The notes beneath the pieces are model-generated. The model was given only the letters and a program-made list of their open reading frames with translations, was not told where the DNA came from and made no database searches. DNA of 64,000 nt from Candidatus Trichofilum aggregatum (GTDB taxonomy: Bacteria; Chloroflexota; Anaerolineae; Promineifilales; Promineifilaceae), in the NCBI GenBank assembly GCA_016716885.1, contig JADJUV010000031.1:11434-75433 (forward strand). Reading direction: 5' to 3'. A program made the position numbers and the translations under genes. Below are positions 16,311-24,279 of the stretch, one piece after another (the first letter of the stretch is position 1; every line of letters begins with the position of its first letter).

Positions 16311-17543
16311 TTAAGTAAGCTGTTCCCGATCACGTCTTAATTTTTCTAATAGCTGTTGATAATAAGACGCCGATGTATCAACCTGTTCTAATAAATGAAT
16401 AGCTTCATCTAAACTACACCGACAGGCGGCCATTTTGTTTTGCATACGGTAACATTCGGCCAGGTTATCCAACGTATCGGCCTGGTTATAGGGGTGCCCC
16501 AAATCGGCATAAATCTCGATGGCTTTCCGTAAATAGGTTTCTGCCACATCCCATTCACCTAATTTGGTGTAGAGATGACCTAAATTGTTATATAAAGGGG
16601 CCTCATTGGATGGACTCTGAATTTGCGAGTACAGTTGAAGCGCTTCGTACCATAATGCTTCTGCCTGCCGGTACTCTTCTCTCTCAAAGGCAATAACTCC
16701 CAAATGCATTTTTAGACTGGCTAATTTGTTTATTTCTCCTGCCTGCGTTAATGACTCCGTTAAAATTTGGGCCAATGTTGCGACTTCTTCCCATCGCCCC
16801 AGATGGCTTGAAGCAGAAATAATAATTTGTTGCAATAGATGACGCGAATTGGTGGAATCATGGTTCTCGTAATAGGCATAAGCCAGTTGGGCAGAAGCAA
16901 GGGCATCTTCCCACTGGCGAATTTGTAGGTATATGTCAGCCAAACTCCAATGGATTTGGGCTATCGTTTTCTCTGAGTTGATTTGCTGAGCAACCTGTAG
17001 TGCCTGTTGACACAAATCAAGACCTTCGTTTATTTTTCCTAATTTACTAATAATTTGACCCAACTGGGATAATGTTTTGGCGTAAGGCTCAAGCCGTTGA
17101 TGTTTCTGGAAAAGGGTGACGGCCTGTTTAAAGTGATCGATGGCTTCAAGCCAATTCCCTTGCACATAGAATATGTGACCGATTAGGTCTAACAAGTAAG
17201 CTTTATGAAGCTCATCCCCCTGTAGGGCTACCTGGTCTAATGCTTTTTGTAAATAGATGTACAGCCGTTCCCAATCAGCAAAACTAAAAAAGTGGCCGCG
17301 CATTTTTTCGATAATAGCTAGAGATAGGTCTAGTTGATGAGGATCAACCAGAAGATTTTCCAAGGCCCGCAAAATGCTTTCATAATGTTCGGTGGCTACC
17401 ATTACTGGATCATGGCTGGTTTCCAACATGGTTAACCAAAGACGCGCATTGATGACAGCCTGTTGACGCAGGACAATGTGCCACTGTTCGTTGGTATTGG
17501 ACTGTGCCGGTTCATCTGCCATCGTCGTGATATAAGCTTTCAA
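16311..17543 (-). CDS. TPR repeat protein
   Basis: Up to 410 residues; the Met at residue 8 (MADEPAQ) is an alternative start. From about residue 95 there are at least seven tetratricopeptide units, with clear consensus in AYLLDLIGHIFYVQGNWLEAIDHFKQAV, AKTLSQLGQIISKLGKINEGLDLCQQAL, APLYNNLGHLYTKLGEWDVAETYLRKAIEIY and NQADTLDNLAECYRMQNKMAACRCSLDEAI. TPR arrays bind proteins or peptides. In many bacteria the NB-ARC ATPase and its TPR sensor are one polypeptide. Here the ATPase gene ends 116 bp upstream on the same strand, and this gene looks like the detached sensor part. Its own enzymatic activity is not expected. The spacer between the two holds a large hairpin. Confidence 0.85.
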   Translation of the reverse strand: MKAYITTMADEPAQSNTNEQWHIVLRQQAVINARLWLTMLETSHDPVMVATEHYESILRALENLLVDPHQLDLSLAIIEKMRGHFFSFADWERLYIYLQKALDQVALQGDELHKAYLLDLIGHIFYVQGNWLEAIDHFKQAVTLFQKHQRLEPYAKTLSQLGQIISKLGKINEGLDLCQQALQVAQQINSEKTIAQIHWSLADIYLQIRQWEDALASAQLAYAYYENHDSTNSRHLLQQIIISASSHLGRWEEVATLAQILTESLTQAGEINKLASLKMHLGVIAFEREEYRQAEALWYEALQLYSQIQSPSNEAPLYNNLGHLYTKLGEWDVAETYLRKAIEIYADLGHPYNQADTLDNLAECYRMQNKMAACRCSLDEAIHLLEQVDTSASYYQQLLEKLRRDREQLT

Positions 17544-17561
17544 GAAAAAGAGATTGTTCGC

Positions 17562-17640
17562 AGTGACCGCTTTAACGGGCTGACATCAGCCCTCTAAAGC
17601 GGTCACTACGACCCAAAACGCCCAATGATTATCTGAACAT
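17562..17640. repeat. Hairpin repeat with AAAGCGGTCACTACG tail
   Basis: AGTGACCGCTTTA pairs with TAAAGCGGTCACT (17562-17574 with 17595-17607), extended by an inner GGGCTG/CAGCCC stem. The right arm and 33 bp beyond it recur at 33596-33645, showing a mobile or dispersed element rather than a local terminator. Confidence 0.8.
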
Positions 17641-17659
17641 ATTCAGATGAGCCGTTGCC

Positions 17660-19082
17660 TCATTTTTCCATGAGTTGATGAATGAATGAATCAGTGAGTC
17701 GGTGCAGACGGTAACGTTTTTCTAGAAGAGTTCCACCTGGATCAACGAGTGATAGGAGAATGAGTTGTTCTAAGTGCTGTTCGATGGTGTCTTCCGGCAA
17801 ATTGGCGACTTCGACGAGATGATCAAAGGTGAAGCCCGATTCTCCCGCCTGGGAGAGAGCCAATAAGGTGATTTTGCTTTGGTCTGGCAGGTTGTCCCAA
17901 ATCTCTTGATAAATGTAATTAAACAAATCATTGCTTTGTTGCAGAGATTGATTTTGACTGAATCGGCTTAATACCCGTGAAAGGGAGTGGAAACGCAACT
18001 GTCCTACAACGAGTTTCAGGGCCATCGGATTACCCCCGACGACCTGATAAATGGCGTCCAGGTCGTTTTCGTGAGCCGTCTCCAGACCAGCTGCACCTGT
18101 GCGTTTTCCCTCGGCGCGAATTAATTCAAATGCGGCCGCACGAGATAATTCAGGCATAGTTAGTGATGAGACCCCCTGTTCATCCATCAGCCGATAACGG
18201 GAAGTGAGGATGAATTTGCTGGGGTTTTGCCATTTGCGTAGCTCTGGTAGCAGGGTGCGATAGTCCGTTACTGTTTCCAAATTGTCAATCACGACCAGGC
18301 AAGATCGTTCACGCAGAAACTGTTGTACCAGCCTGTGCCGTTGTAATTGGGTTGTTGGGTTGTACTCGTCTAACTCAAATTGGCTGGCGAGTTTCTCGAT
18401 AAGCATGGGAAAGGTGAGGGCTGGTTTGCCGCTTTCTACTTTGAGTCGGCCTAACATGGAAAGGTGTGTTTGTTTGGCTGTTACCCAGGCAATTTCGTCA
18501 AAACCCCGTTTGTGAATGATCTGCCGCACCGTCTGGTCGGTGAGGGCGGTTTTACCTAGTCCCCCTAGCCCTTCCAAAGAAATAATAAATAGCTCCTGCT
18601 GATTCGTTAGCATGGTAATAAATCGGGTCAGGATTTCTTCGATGCCAATGAGTTGGTTGTAAGAAGGGAGTTCCAATCGGTTGAGCATGCGCTCTTGCCA
18701 CGAGGCGCTGGCTATTTGCTCCTGTTGATTGATGATATCGGTTAACAGATTAATAGCCTGTCGTTGGCGGTAATAGATGCTGTCTTCGCTGAGGTTTAGG
18801 CTATTAGCCAGCGACATAACATCGACCCGATGTTCGTAGCGACTGCGTAACAGTTCCTCGGCTTCAGCGGAAACACCGCGCAGAATTTTGAGGGTGTAGT
18901 CGAGGATAGCCCGATTATGGGCGGCCGGACCACTTTCGGCCAGGGTGCGATGTTCTTCTTGTTGCGGCCGCAAGCGTAACCCCAGGCGCAAATGAGCCAA
19001 AGGCCAGACTCTCTGTTTCGCCGCCATGCCAGAGCCGCAGAGCTTCTTGTATCTGAGTGGTTTTTACAAAGTCAAGGTTCAT
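17660..19082 (-). pseudogene. NB-ARC (STAND) ATPase, probable N-terminal frameshift
   Basis: The main frame covers 455 codons (19027-17660). Residues 65-100 resemble a helix-turn-helix (VDVMSLANSLNLSEDSIYYRQRQAINLL). The STAND ATPase follows, with P-loop GLGGLGKTAL (about 150-159), Walker B LVVIDNLE (about 246), sensor TSRYRL, the GxP-type GGNPMALKLVVGQL (about 338), and a winged-helix region to the end. The C-terminal repeat sensor is missing, and a TPR gene follows. The first 20 residues (AAKQRVWPLAHLRLGLRL) look like wrong-frame sequence. A second frame starting at ATG 19082 reads MNLDFVKTTQIQEALRLWHG and joins well if one base near 18975 is shifted. So the true start is probably 19082 with a frame break. 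STAND proteins act as ATP-driven switches in regulation or defence. Confidence 0.75.
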
Positions 19083-19240
19083 TTCAAGGTTATTTCAAGT
19101 CCCCTTAAAGGGGGTTTACAGATCATCACAGTCAGAAACCTTTATCCTAAACGTCAATGTTAGCACGGACACCTCACACTCTCAAACCAGGTGCTAAGCA
19201 GTAACTCAATATAACTTGGAAGGAATGAGGAGAATTAGAA

Positions 19241-19468
19241 ATGATGACGTTCAAAGCGAAATTAGTACAGGTGTGTTTTGTGATGTGTCTGTTGGTTTCT
19301 CTGGTTGGGTTTGCCTTTGCCGCAGATATGAACCTTGACGCGAGTCATTTAAGCGAAAGCCGTGTGGGGGCCTGGGTTTTGGAAGATGGCAACAATTCCG
19401 ATATTTGGTCGCAGGCGATTGCCGGTGGTTGTCAAACTCCAGACACGGGGTTGTGTGGTGGGGGTTGA
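19241..19468 (+). CDS. Tiny secreted peptide with paired cysteines
   Basis: 75 residues. A strong ribosome site (AGGAATGAGGAG) precedes ATGATG at 19241. Residues 1-28 are a signal peptide (LVQVCFVMCLLVSLVGFAFA) with cleavage expected after Ala-Phe-Ala. The mature part is about 47 residues, acidic, and ends in AGGCQTPDTGLCGGG with two Cys seven apart and a terminal triple Gly. I recognise no family. The gene is divergent from the NB-ARC ATPase and is followed 53 bp later by a DJ-1-fold gene. The Cys pair and Gly-rich tail could be a disulphide loop or a modification site. A secreted signal or modified peptide is possible but unproven; no radical-SAM, cyclase or ABC exporter gene is adjacent. 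Confidence 0.6.
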   Translation: MMTFKAKLVQVCFVMCLLVSLVGFAFAADMNLDASHLSESRVGAWVLEDGNNSDIWSQAIAGGCQTPDTGLCGGG

Positions 19469-19521
19469 TGCCAACCAGTTTTCATTGAAGCCAACATTCA
19501 ACACGTGATGGAGTAGTACAC

Positions 19522-19995
19522 ATGTCAGACATAAATGGATATGGGCCTAAAAAGCGGCCGCAAAGCTACATTCTTATTGGTGAAGGGTTTGATGAATTAG
19601 AGGTTGTATATTTTCTACACAAATTTCGTATGGCTGGATTATCTATCAAGAGCATCAGCCTTTTCAACAAACTTGTGACCAGTCGGCAGGGTGTTGCTCT
19701 CAAGACAGATTATGCTCTGGCTGAACGCCCCTTTGACCCGGCGGAAGATTGTGTGCTTATTTTGCCTAGCCGCGGCCGCAATTCCCATGCTCTTCGTCAC
19801 GATGCGCGCATCAAAACACTCCTGGAGAATCTGAACCGGGGTAAAGGGTGGGTCGTCGTTACCGAAAGTGGTGGCAACCTGGCTACCGATGTGAACGAGA
19901 TTATTACTTCCCGCCCCACTTACCAGCCACAAACGGGGGAATTATTTGAAGATTTTGTGGAGACATTAACGAATCAGATTGCCTTTGCTTATTAG
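19522..19995 (+). CDS. DJ-1/PfpI-fold protein lacking the catalytic cysteine
   Basis: 157 residues, a little shorter than DJ-1. The fold is indicated by the first strand and loop YILIGEGFDELEVV, the strand CVLILPSRGRNSHALRHDARIKTLLENLNRGKGWVVV, and the nucleophile-elbow position TESGGNLA. In DJ-1/PfpI proteins this elbow is A-x-C-x-G; here the Cys is replaced (Glu-Ser-Gly), so hydrolase, glyoxalase or deglycase activity is not expected. A Glu in GEGFDELE matches the conserved acidic residue near the active site. Start ATG at 19522 follows GGAGTAGTACAC. It lies 53 bp after the small peptide gene and is probably co-transcribed. A binding or chaperone role for the peptide is speculation. Confidence 0.65.
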   Translation: MSDINGYGPKKRPQSYILIGEGFDELEVVYFLHKFRMAGLSIKSISLFNKLVTSRQGVALKTDYALAERPFDPAEDCVLILPSRGRNSHALRHDARIKTLLENLNRGKGWVVVTESGGNLATDVNEIITSRPTYQPQTGELFEDFVETLTNQIAFAY

Positions 19996-20380
19996 GCTAT
20001 CCTGGCTGATGTCCCTGGTTGAGAACAATAGAATTTGCGTTGAGGATGGGTTCGCGGCCGCGCCCATCCCTTGACGATTTTAGATACTGGCGTTTGGCGA
20101 AAATTAGAACGACCTCTGGGAAAGTCTCTCAGCCTCCAGAGGCCCGCCCCAAAAACGCGAGTGCCCAGTCACCGTTTGCGGCCGCGTTCCCCTCTTCCCC
20201 ACCCCTTTCAGCCCACCCAATCCAACGTTATCGTCCCGCCTTTGCCATCCTGAAAATACTGCCATATCTGGCAATATCCCCCTACCGCCAACCATCACGC
20301 CAATGAGCCAATTTGGTATACTCCGTAAGCGGTTCCTTCTATGAAACCGCCCTATCCCATAACCGGAGTAAACCACGTCG
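19996..20380. other. Spacer with two GCGGCCGC sites
   Basis: No gene is convincing here. Octamers lie at 20054 and 20178, and GGTTCGCGGCCGCGCCCATCC keeps half of the extended palindrome. The MFS gene's ribosome site (CCGGAGTAAACC) is at the right edge. Confidence 0.5.
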
Positions 20381-21838
20381 ATGACTCAATCCCCCATTGA
20401 TTACAGCCGCAAATGGTACGTTATGATCGCCGTCAGCCTGGGTGTTTTCCTGGCTACCATTGACGGAAGCATTGTGAACGTTGCCCTGCCCACCCTCGTC
20501 CGCGAACTACAAACAGAATTTGCCCTTGTGCAATGGGTTGTCCTGGCCTACCTTCTTACCCTAACCACCCTCATGCTCAGTGTCGGGCGGCTGGCCGATA
20601 TGATCGGCAAAAAACCCATCTACATGACCGGTTTTGTCGTGTTTACGGTGGGTTCGGTGCTGTGTGGCCTGGCTCCTACCGTCTACTGGCTGATTGGATT
20701 CCGCGTCGTGCAAGCCATTGGCGCGGCGATGGTCTTTGCCCTCGGTACGGCTATTGTCACCGAAGCCTTCCCCCCCAAAGAGCGCGGCAAAGCGTTGGGT
20801 GTTGTGGGTTCGGTCGTTTCTATTGGAATTGTCATTGGCCCCACCCTGGGTGGCATCCTTCTGGAAGGCTTTTCCTGGCATTGGATATTCATAGTCAACC
20901 TACCCGTGGGCATCATTGGCACCGTTCTGGTGTGGCGTTTTGTGCCCGTTACGAATCCGCAAGGAGGACAGCGATTTGATTATTGGGGTGGCATCACTTT
21001 GTTTGTGGCCTTGATTTCGCTGTTGCTGGCTCTGACGTTAGGCCAAAACTGGGGGTTTACGGATCGTCGGGTCTTGCTCTTGTTCGGTCTATCGCTTATC
21101 GGCACCCTTTTCTTCCTGGGGATCGAACGGTACACCACCCAACCGATGATTGAGTTGAACCTGTTTCAAAACCGCCTCTTGAACATCAACCTGGTCACTG
21201 GGTTTCTCGCTTTTATGTCTGTGGCCGGAGCGCTCATTTTGGTGCCGTTTTATTTGGAGAATATGCTGGGGTATGGTCCACGGCAGGTGGGTTTTCTCCT
21301 GGCGGCGTTGCCGGTTATGTTGGGGGTTGTGGCGCCCATTTCCGGCATTCTCTCGGATAAGCTGGGGACGCGCACGATTACGGTAGTCGGGTTGGCCGTT
21401 TTGATGCTGGGTTATTATGGTCTCAGCACCATGACCGCCGAAACGAGTACGTTGGGTTTTGTGTTGCGGTATGGCTTGATCGGTTTGGGGTTTGGCGTTT
21501 TTCAGTCGCCCAACAACAGCGCCATTATGGGGTCGGCCCCCCGTGAGCGACTGGGGATTGTCTCTGGTTTGTTGGCGGTGAACCGCTCTTTGGGCCAAAC
21601 GACGGGCATTGCTTTGCTAGGAGCGTTTTGGGCAGCACGGGTATTTTTTCATGAGGGGGCCACGTTGGCAGGTGGGGCGACGGAAGCGTCTCAACTGGCG
21701 CAGGTGGCCGGGTTGCAGGACACGTTTTTCGCGGCCGCGCTCCTCATGCTCCTCTCCTTATGCCTGGGGATGTGGGGCTGGGTGCAAGCCTGGCGGATGG
21801 GTATGTTGCGTGGGGACGCGGCCGCATCTCCCCACTAA
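20381..21838 (+). CDS. MFS multidrug efflux transporter, DHA2 (EmrB/QacA) type
   Basis: 485 residues with about 14 membrane helices, as in the DHA2 family. Helix 1 carries FLATIDGSIVNVALPTL, the family's D1-like motif. Motif A, GRLADMIGKKPIYMTGF, lies between helices 2 and 3 (about residues 67-84). Motif C, GIVIGPTLGGIL, is in helix 5 (about 149-160). A second, weaker motif A copy is SGILSDKLGTRTITVVG (about 318). These proteins export drugs or lipophilic compounds in exchange for protons. The gene stands alone between a spacer and the kdp operon, without a TetR or MarR regulator or EmrA partner. Two octamer sites fall near its 3' end, encoding Phe-Ala-Ala-Ala and Asp-Ala-Ala-Ala. Confidence 0.92.
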   Translation: MTQSPIDYSRKWYVMIAVSLGVFLATIDGSIVNVALPTLVRELQTEFALVQWVVLAYLLTLTTLMLSVGRLADMIGKKPIYMTGFVVFTVGSVLCGLAPTVYWLIGFRVVQAIGAAMVFALGTAIVTEAFPPKERGKALGVVGSVVSIGIVIGPTLGGILLEGFSWHWIFIVNLPVGIIGTVLVWRFVPVTNPQGGQRFDYWGGITLFVALISLLLALTLGQNWGFTDRRVLLLFGLSLIGTLFFLGIERYTTQPMIELNLFQNRLLNINLVTGFLAFMSVAGALILVPFYLENMLGYGPRQVGFLLAALPVMLGVVAPISGILSDKLGTRTITVVGLAVLMLGYYGLSTMTAETSTLGFVLRYGLIGLGFGVFQSPNNSAIMGSAPRERLGIVSGLLAVNRSLGQTTGIALLGAFWAARVFFHEGATLAGGATEASQLAQVAGLQDTFFAAALLMLLSLCLGMWGWVQAWRMGMLRGDAAASPH

Positions 21839-21845
21839 TTGAATT

Positions 21846-22000
21846 GGTTCGCGGCCGCGAACCCCTCTTCCCTCTTTGTATCTATACAGGCTCTCTGGCT
21901 TGGCGATTACCGAACAGCTTACCCTCACCCCCGGCCCCTCTCCCAAAGCGGGAGAGGGGAGTTGGTTCCCTCTCCCTGGGGAGAGGGTTAGGGTGAGGGG
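21846..22000. repeat. 18-bp GCGGCCGC palindrome and CTCACCCCCGGCCCC hairpin
   Basis: 21846-21863 is the perfect long form of the octamer palindrome. 21921-22000 is a hairpin repeat: ACCCTCACCCCCGGCCCCTC on the left, GGGTTAGGGTGAGGGG on the right, and the inner stems CTCCCAAAGCGGGAG and CCCTCTCCCTGGGGAGAGGG. Confidence 0.85.
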
Positions 22001-22090
22001 CTGTATAGTTACCCCTCTTTACACTTTCTTTATACCTCTCCCCCCTTCCTTATCCCCCCCTTAACGCCTTTTCTGCTTCAATCAGAAGTA

Positions 22091-22192
22091 GCTGTCAGCA
22101 AGAAGGCTAGTCAGCTAGTCAGCTAGTCAGCTAACAGCCAGCAGCCAACGGCCAGCGGCTAACGGCTGACCTGCTGACATGCTGAAATGCCC
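22091..22192. repeat. GTCAGCTA-word hairpin repeat
   Basis: Left arm: repeated GTCAGCTA words (GGCTAGTCAGCTAGTCAGC, then CAGCTAACAGCC). Right arm: GGCTAACGGCTGACCTGCTGACATGCTGA. The arms pair imperfectly. The same family is at 53308-53410. Confidence 0.85.
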
Positions 22193-22215
22193 TGACCCTC
22201 TCAGGAGAAACCCCC

Positions 22216-22311
22216 ATGGATATTCTTTACCTGCTTTTGACCCTGCTCTTTTTTGCCGCCAGTTATGGACTGATTGTGGTCTGTGACCGGCTGATGGAGG
22301 CAAAGAAATGA
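22216..22311 (+). CDS. 31-residue membrane protein heading the kdp operon
   Basis: Too short for most gene callers. ATG at 22216 behind TCAGGAGAAACCCCC, a strong ribosome site, encodes MDILYLLLTLLFFAASYGLI and 11 further residues (VVCDRLMEAKK). It has one hydrophobic helix followed by a charged tail. The stop overlaps the kdpF start as ATGA, and kdpF overlaps kdpA the same way, so translation is coupled. This arrangement, plus the ribosome site, argues that it is real. Similar short single-helix ORFs precede kdpF in other bacteria, from general knowledge. A role as an extra stabilising subunit of the Kdp complex, like KdpF, is inferred. Confidence 0.75.
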   Translation: MDILYLLLTLLFFAASYGLIVVCDRLMEAKK

Positions 22312-22400
22312 CCGTTCTCTATATTATTTCAGGCTTGATTGCGCTGGGTCTGCTGATTTATCTGGTGCTGGCCCTGCTCAAACCGGAGTGGTTCGGATGA
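22308..22400 (+). CDS. kdpF: KdpF, small subunit of the K+ P-type ATPase
   Basis: 30 residues: MTVLYIISGLIALGLLIYLV followed by LALLKPEWFG. The single membrane helix and the C-terminal Leu-Leu-Lys-Pro-Glu-x-Phe ending are the KdpF pattern. KdpF stabilises the KdpABC complex in the membrane. The start overlaps the 31-residue gene and the stop overlaps the kdpA start (ATGA at 22397-22400). Length matches the E. coli protein (29 residues). Confidence 0.92.
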   Translation: MTVLYIISGLIALGLLIYLVLALLKPEWFG

Positions 22401-24142
22401 CAATTTTAAGTTGGCTTCAACTCATCTTTTACCTGGTTGTCCTGTTGCTCCTGGCAAAACCACTGGGAACTCACATGGCCCGCGTCTACCAGGGGGAACG
22501 AACCTTCCTACACCCCATTCTGCAACCGGTGGAGCGGCTGTTTTACCGCGCCCTCGGCACCAACCCAGAGGCGGAGATGGATTGGAAAACGTATGCCGTG
22601 GCCATGCTCCTCTTTAACCTGTTGGGGTTGCTGGTGGTGTACCTGCTCCAACGGTTGCAGGCGATTTTGCCGCTGAACCCCGAAGGGCTGGCGGCCATTA
22701 CGCCCGATTCGTCATGGAATACGGCGGTCTCGTTTGCCTCGAATACCAACTGGCAAGGGTATGGCGGCGAAGTGACGATGAGCTACCTGACGCAGATGTT
22801 GGGGATGACGGTACAGAACTTTGTTTCCGCGGCCGCGGGCATGGCTACCCTCATCGCTTTCATCCGCGGCTTTACCCGGCACACCGCCCAAACCATCGGT
22901 AACTTCTGGGTGGACCTGACCCGGAGCGTCTTGTACATCCTGCTCCCGTTGGCCTTTATTGTGGCCCTGGTGCTCGTCTCACAAGGGGTGGTGCAAACAT
23001 TGCGCCCCTACCAGACCGTGGAACTGCTCCAATCTACCACCGATGCCAATGGCGCGGCGGTGACGGAACAAGTGTTGGCGGTTGGCCCCGCGGCCGCGCA
23101 AATCGCCATCAAACAGTTAGGCACAAACGGGGGCGGCTTCTTCAACGTCAATTCCGCCCATCCCTTCGAGAACCCCACGCCGCTCTCTAATTTTGTCGAG
23201 ATGCTCTCCATTTTGCTCATTCCTGCCGCCCTCTGTTACACCTTCGGCAAGATGGTCAAAGATACGCGCCAGGGGTGGGCCATCCTCACCGCCATGACCC
23301 TTATCTTTGTCGTTTTGTTGGGTGTCGTCGTGTGGGCTGAAACCAACGGCAACCCCGCCCTGACAAGTCTCGGCATTGACCAAACCCAGACCGATTTACA
23401 GCCCGGTGGCAATATGGAAGGCAAGGAAGTGCGTTTTGGCGTCGCCAACTCGGCGTTGTGGGCGGCCGCGACCACCGCCGCTTCTAATGGGTCCGTCAAC
23501 TCCATGCACGACTCCTTTACCCCGCTCGGCGGCCTCGTCCCCATGTGGCTCATGCAGTTGGGCGAGATCATTTACGGCGGTGTGGGTTCCGGCTTGTACG
23601 GCATGTTGGCTTTCGCCATTATCGCTGTGTTCATCGCCGGGCTGATGGTCGGCCGCACGCCGGAGTATCTGGGCAAGAAGATCGAAGCCTACGAGATGAA
23701 AATGGCCGCCCTGATTATCCTGATTCCGGTGATGGTCGTCCTGTCGGGCACGGCGGTGGCGGTTTTGAGCGCGGCCGGTCGAGCCACTATTTACAACCCG
23801 GGGGCGCACGGCTTTAGCGAACTGCTCTACGCCTTCTCCTCGGCAGGGAACAACAATGGCAGTGCCTTTGCCGGGCTGGGGGCGAACACCCCCTTCTACA
23901 ACACGGCTCTGGGGCTGGCTATGCTTTTCGCCCGGTATTGGCTGGCGATTCCTACCCTGGCGATTGCCGGTTCGCTGGTGCAAAAGAAAGCTGTGCCCAC
24001 CGGGGCCGGGACTTTACCCACCTACGGCCCCCTGTTCATCGGCTGGCTCATCGCCGTCATCATTGTCGTCGGTGCGCTCAGCTTCATTCCCGCCCTGGCC
24101 CTCGGCCCCATCGTCGAACACCTGTTGATGATCGGTGGCTAA
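22397..24142 (+). CDS. kdpA: KdpA, K+-selective channel-like subunit
   Basis: 581 residues from the ATG at 22397, which overlaps the kdpF stop. A GTG nine bases upstream in frame is less likely. About ten membrane helices. Selectivity-filter-like segments of the SKT (KtrB/TrkH) superfamily are visible, including TNGGGFFNVNSAHPFENPTP (about 231-250) and SSAGNNNGSAFAGLG (about 480-494). KdpA takes up K+ and hands it to KdpB. Together they give high-affinity, ATP-driven uptake when external K+ is very low. A 137-bp gap with a hairpin repeat separates it from kdpB, unusual for an operon whose first three genes overlap. Confidence 0.97.
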   Translation: MTILSWLQLIFYLVVLLLLAKPLGTHMARVYQGERTFLHPILQPVERLFYRALGTNPEAEMDWKTYAVAMLLFNLLGLLVVYLLQRLQAILPLNPEGLAAITPDSSWNTAVSFASNTNWQGYGGEVTMSYLTQMLGMTVQNFVSAAAGMATLIAFIRGFTRHTAQTIGNFWVDLTRSVLYILLPLAFIVALVLVSQGVVQTLRPYQTVELLQSTTDANGAAVTEQVLAVGPAAAQIAIKQLGTNGGGFFNVNSAHPFENPTPLSNFVEMLSILLIPAALCYTFGKMVKDTRQGWAILTAMTLIFVVLLGVVVWAETNGNPALTSLGIDQTQTDLQPGGNMEGKEVRFGVANSALWAAATTAASNGSVNSMHDSFTPLGGLVPMWLMQLGEIIYGGVGSGLYGMLAFAIIAVFIAGLMVGRTPEYLGKKIEAYEMKMAALIILIPVMVVLSGTAVAVLSAAGRATIYNPGAHGFSELLYAFSSAGNNNGSAFAGLGANTPFYNTALGLAMLFARYWLAIPTLAIAGSLVQKKAVPTGAGTLPTYGPLFIGWLIAVIIVVGALSFIPALALGPIVEHLLMIGG

Positions 24143-24150
24143 AGATTTTT

Positions 24151-24253
24151 GCCACGAATAACACGAATGAGTCTACGGAAATAACGCACGCAATGGCGCA
24201 AAGAACGCCAAGTCACCAGAGAAAAATTCGTGATAATTCGTGAAATTCGTGGC
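24151..24253. repeat. CACGAAT-word hairpin inside the kdp operon
   Basis: GCCACGAATAACACGAAT on the left faces ATTCGTGATAATTCGTGAAATTCGTGGC on the right. The core is ACGCACGCAATGGCGCAAAGAACGCCAAGTCACCAGAGAAAAA. Other copies or parts: 1558-1636, 3381-3440, 45330-45460, 46513-46614. It begins 8 bp after the kdpA stop. Confidence 0.9.
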
Positions 24254-24279
24254 GACTCTTCTTCTCTTTGAGGATTAAC

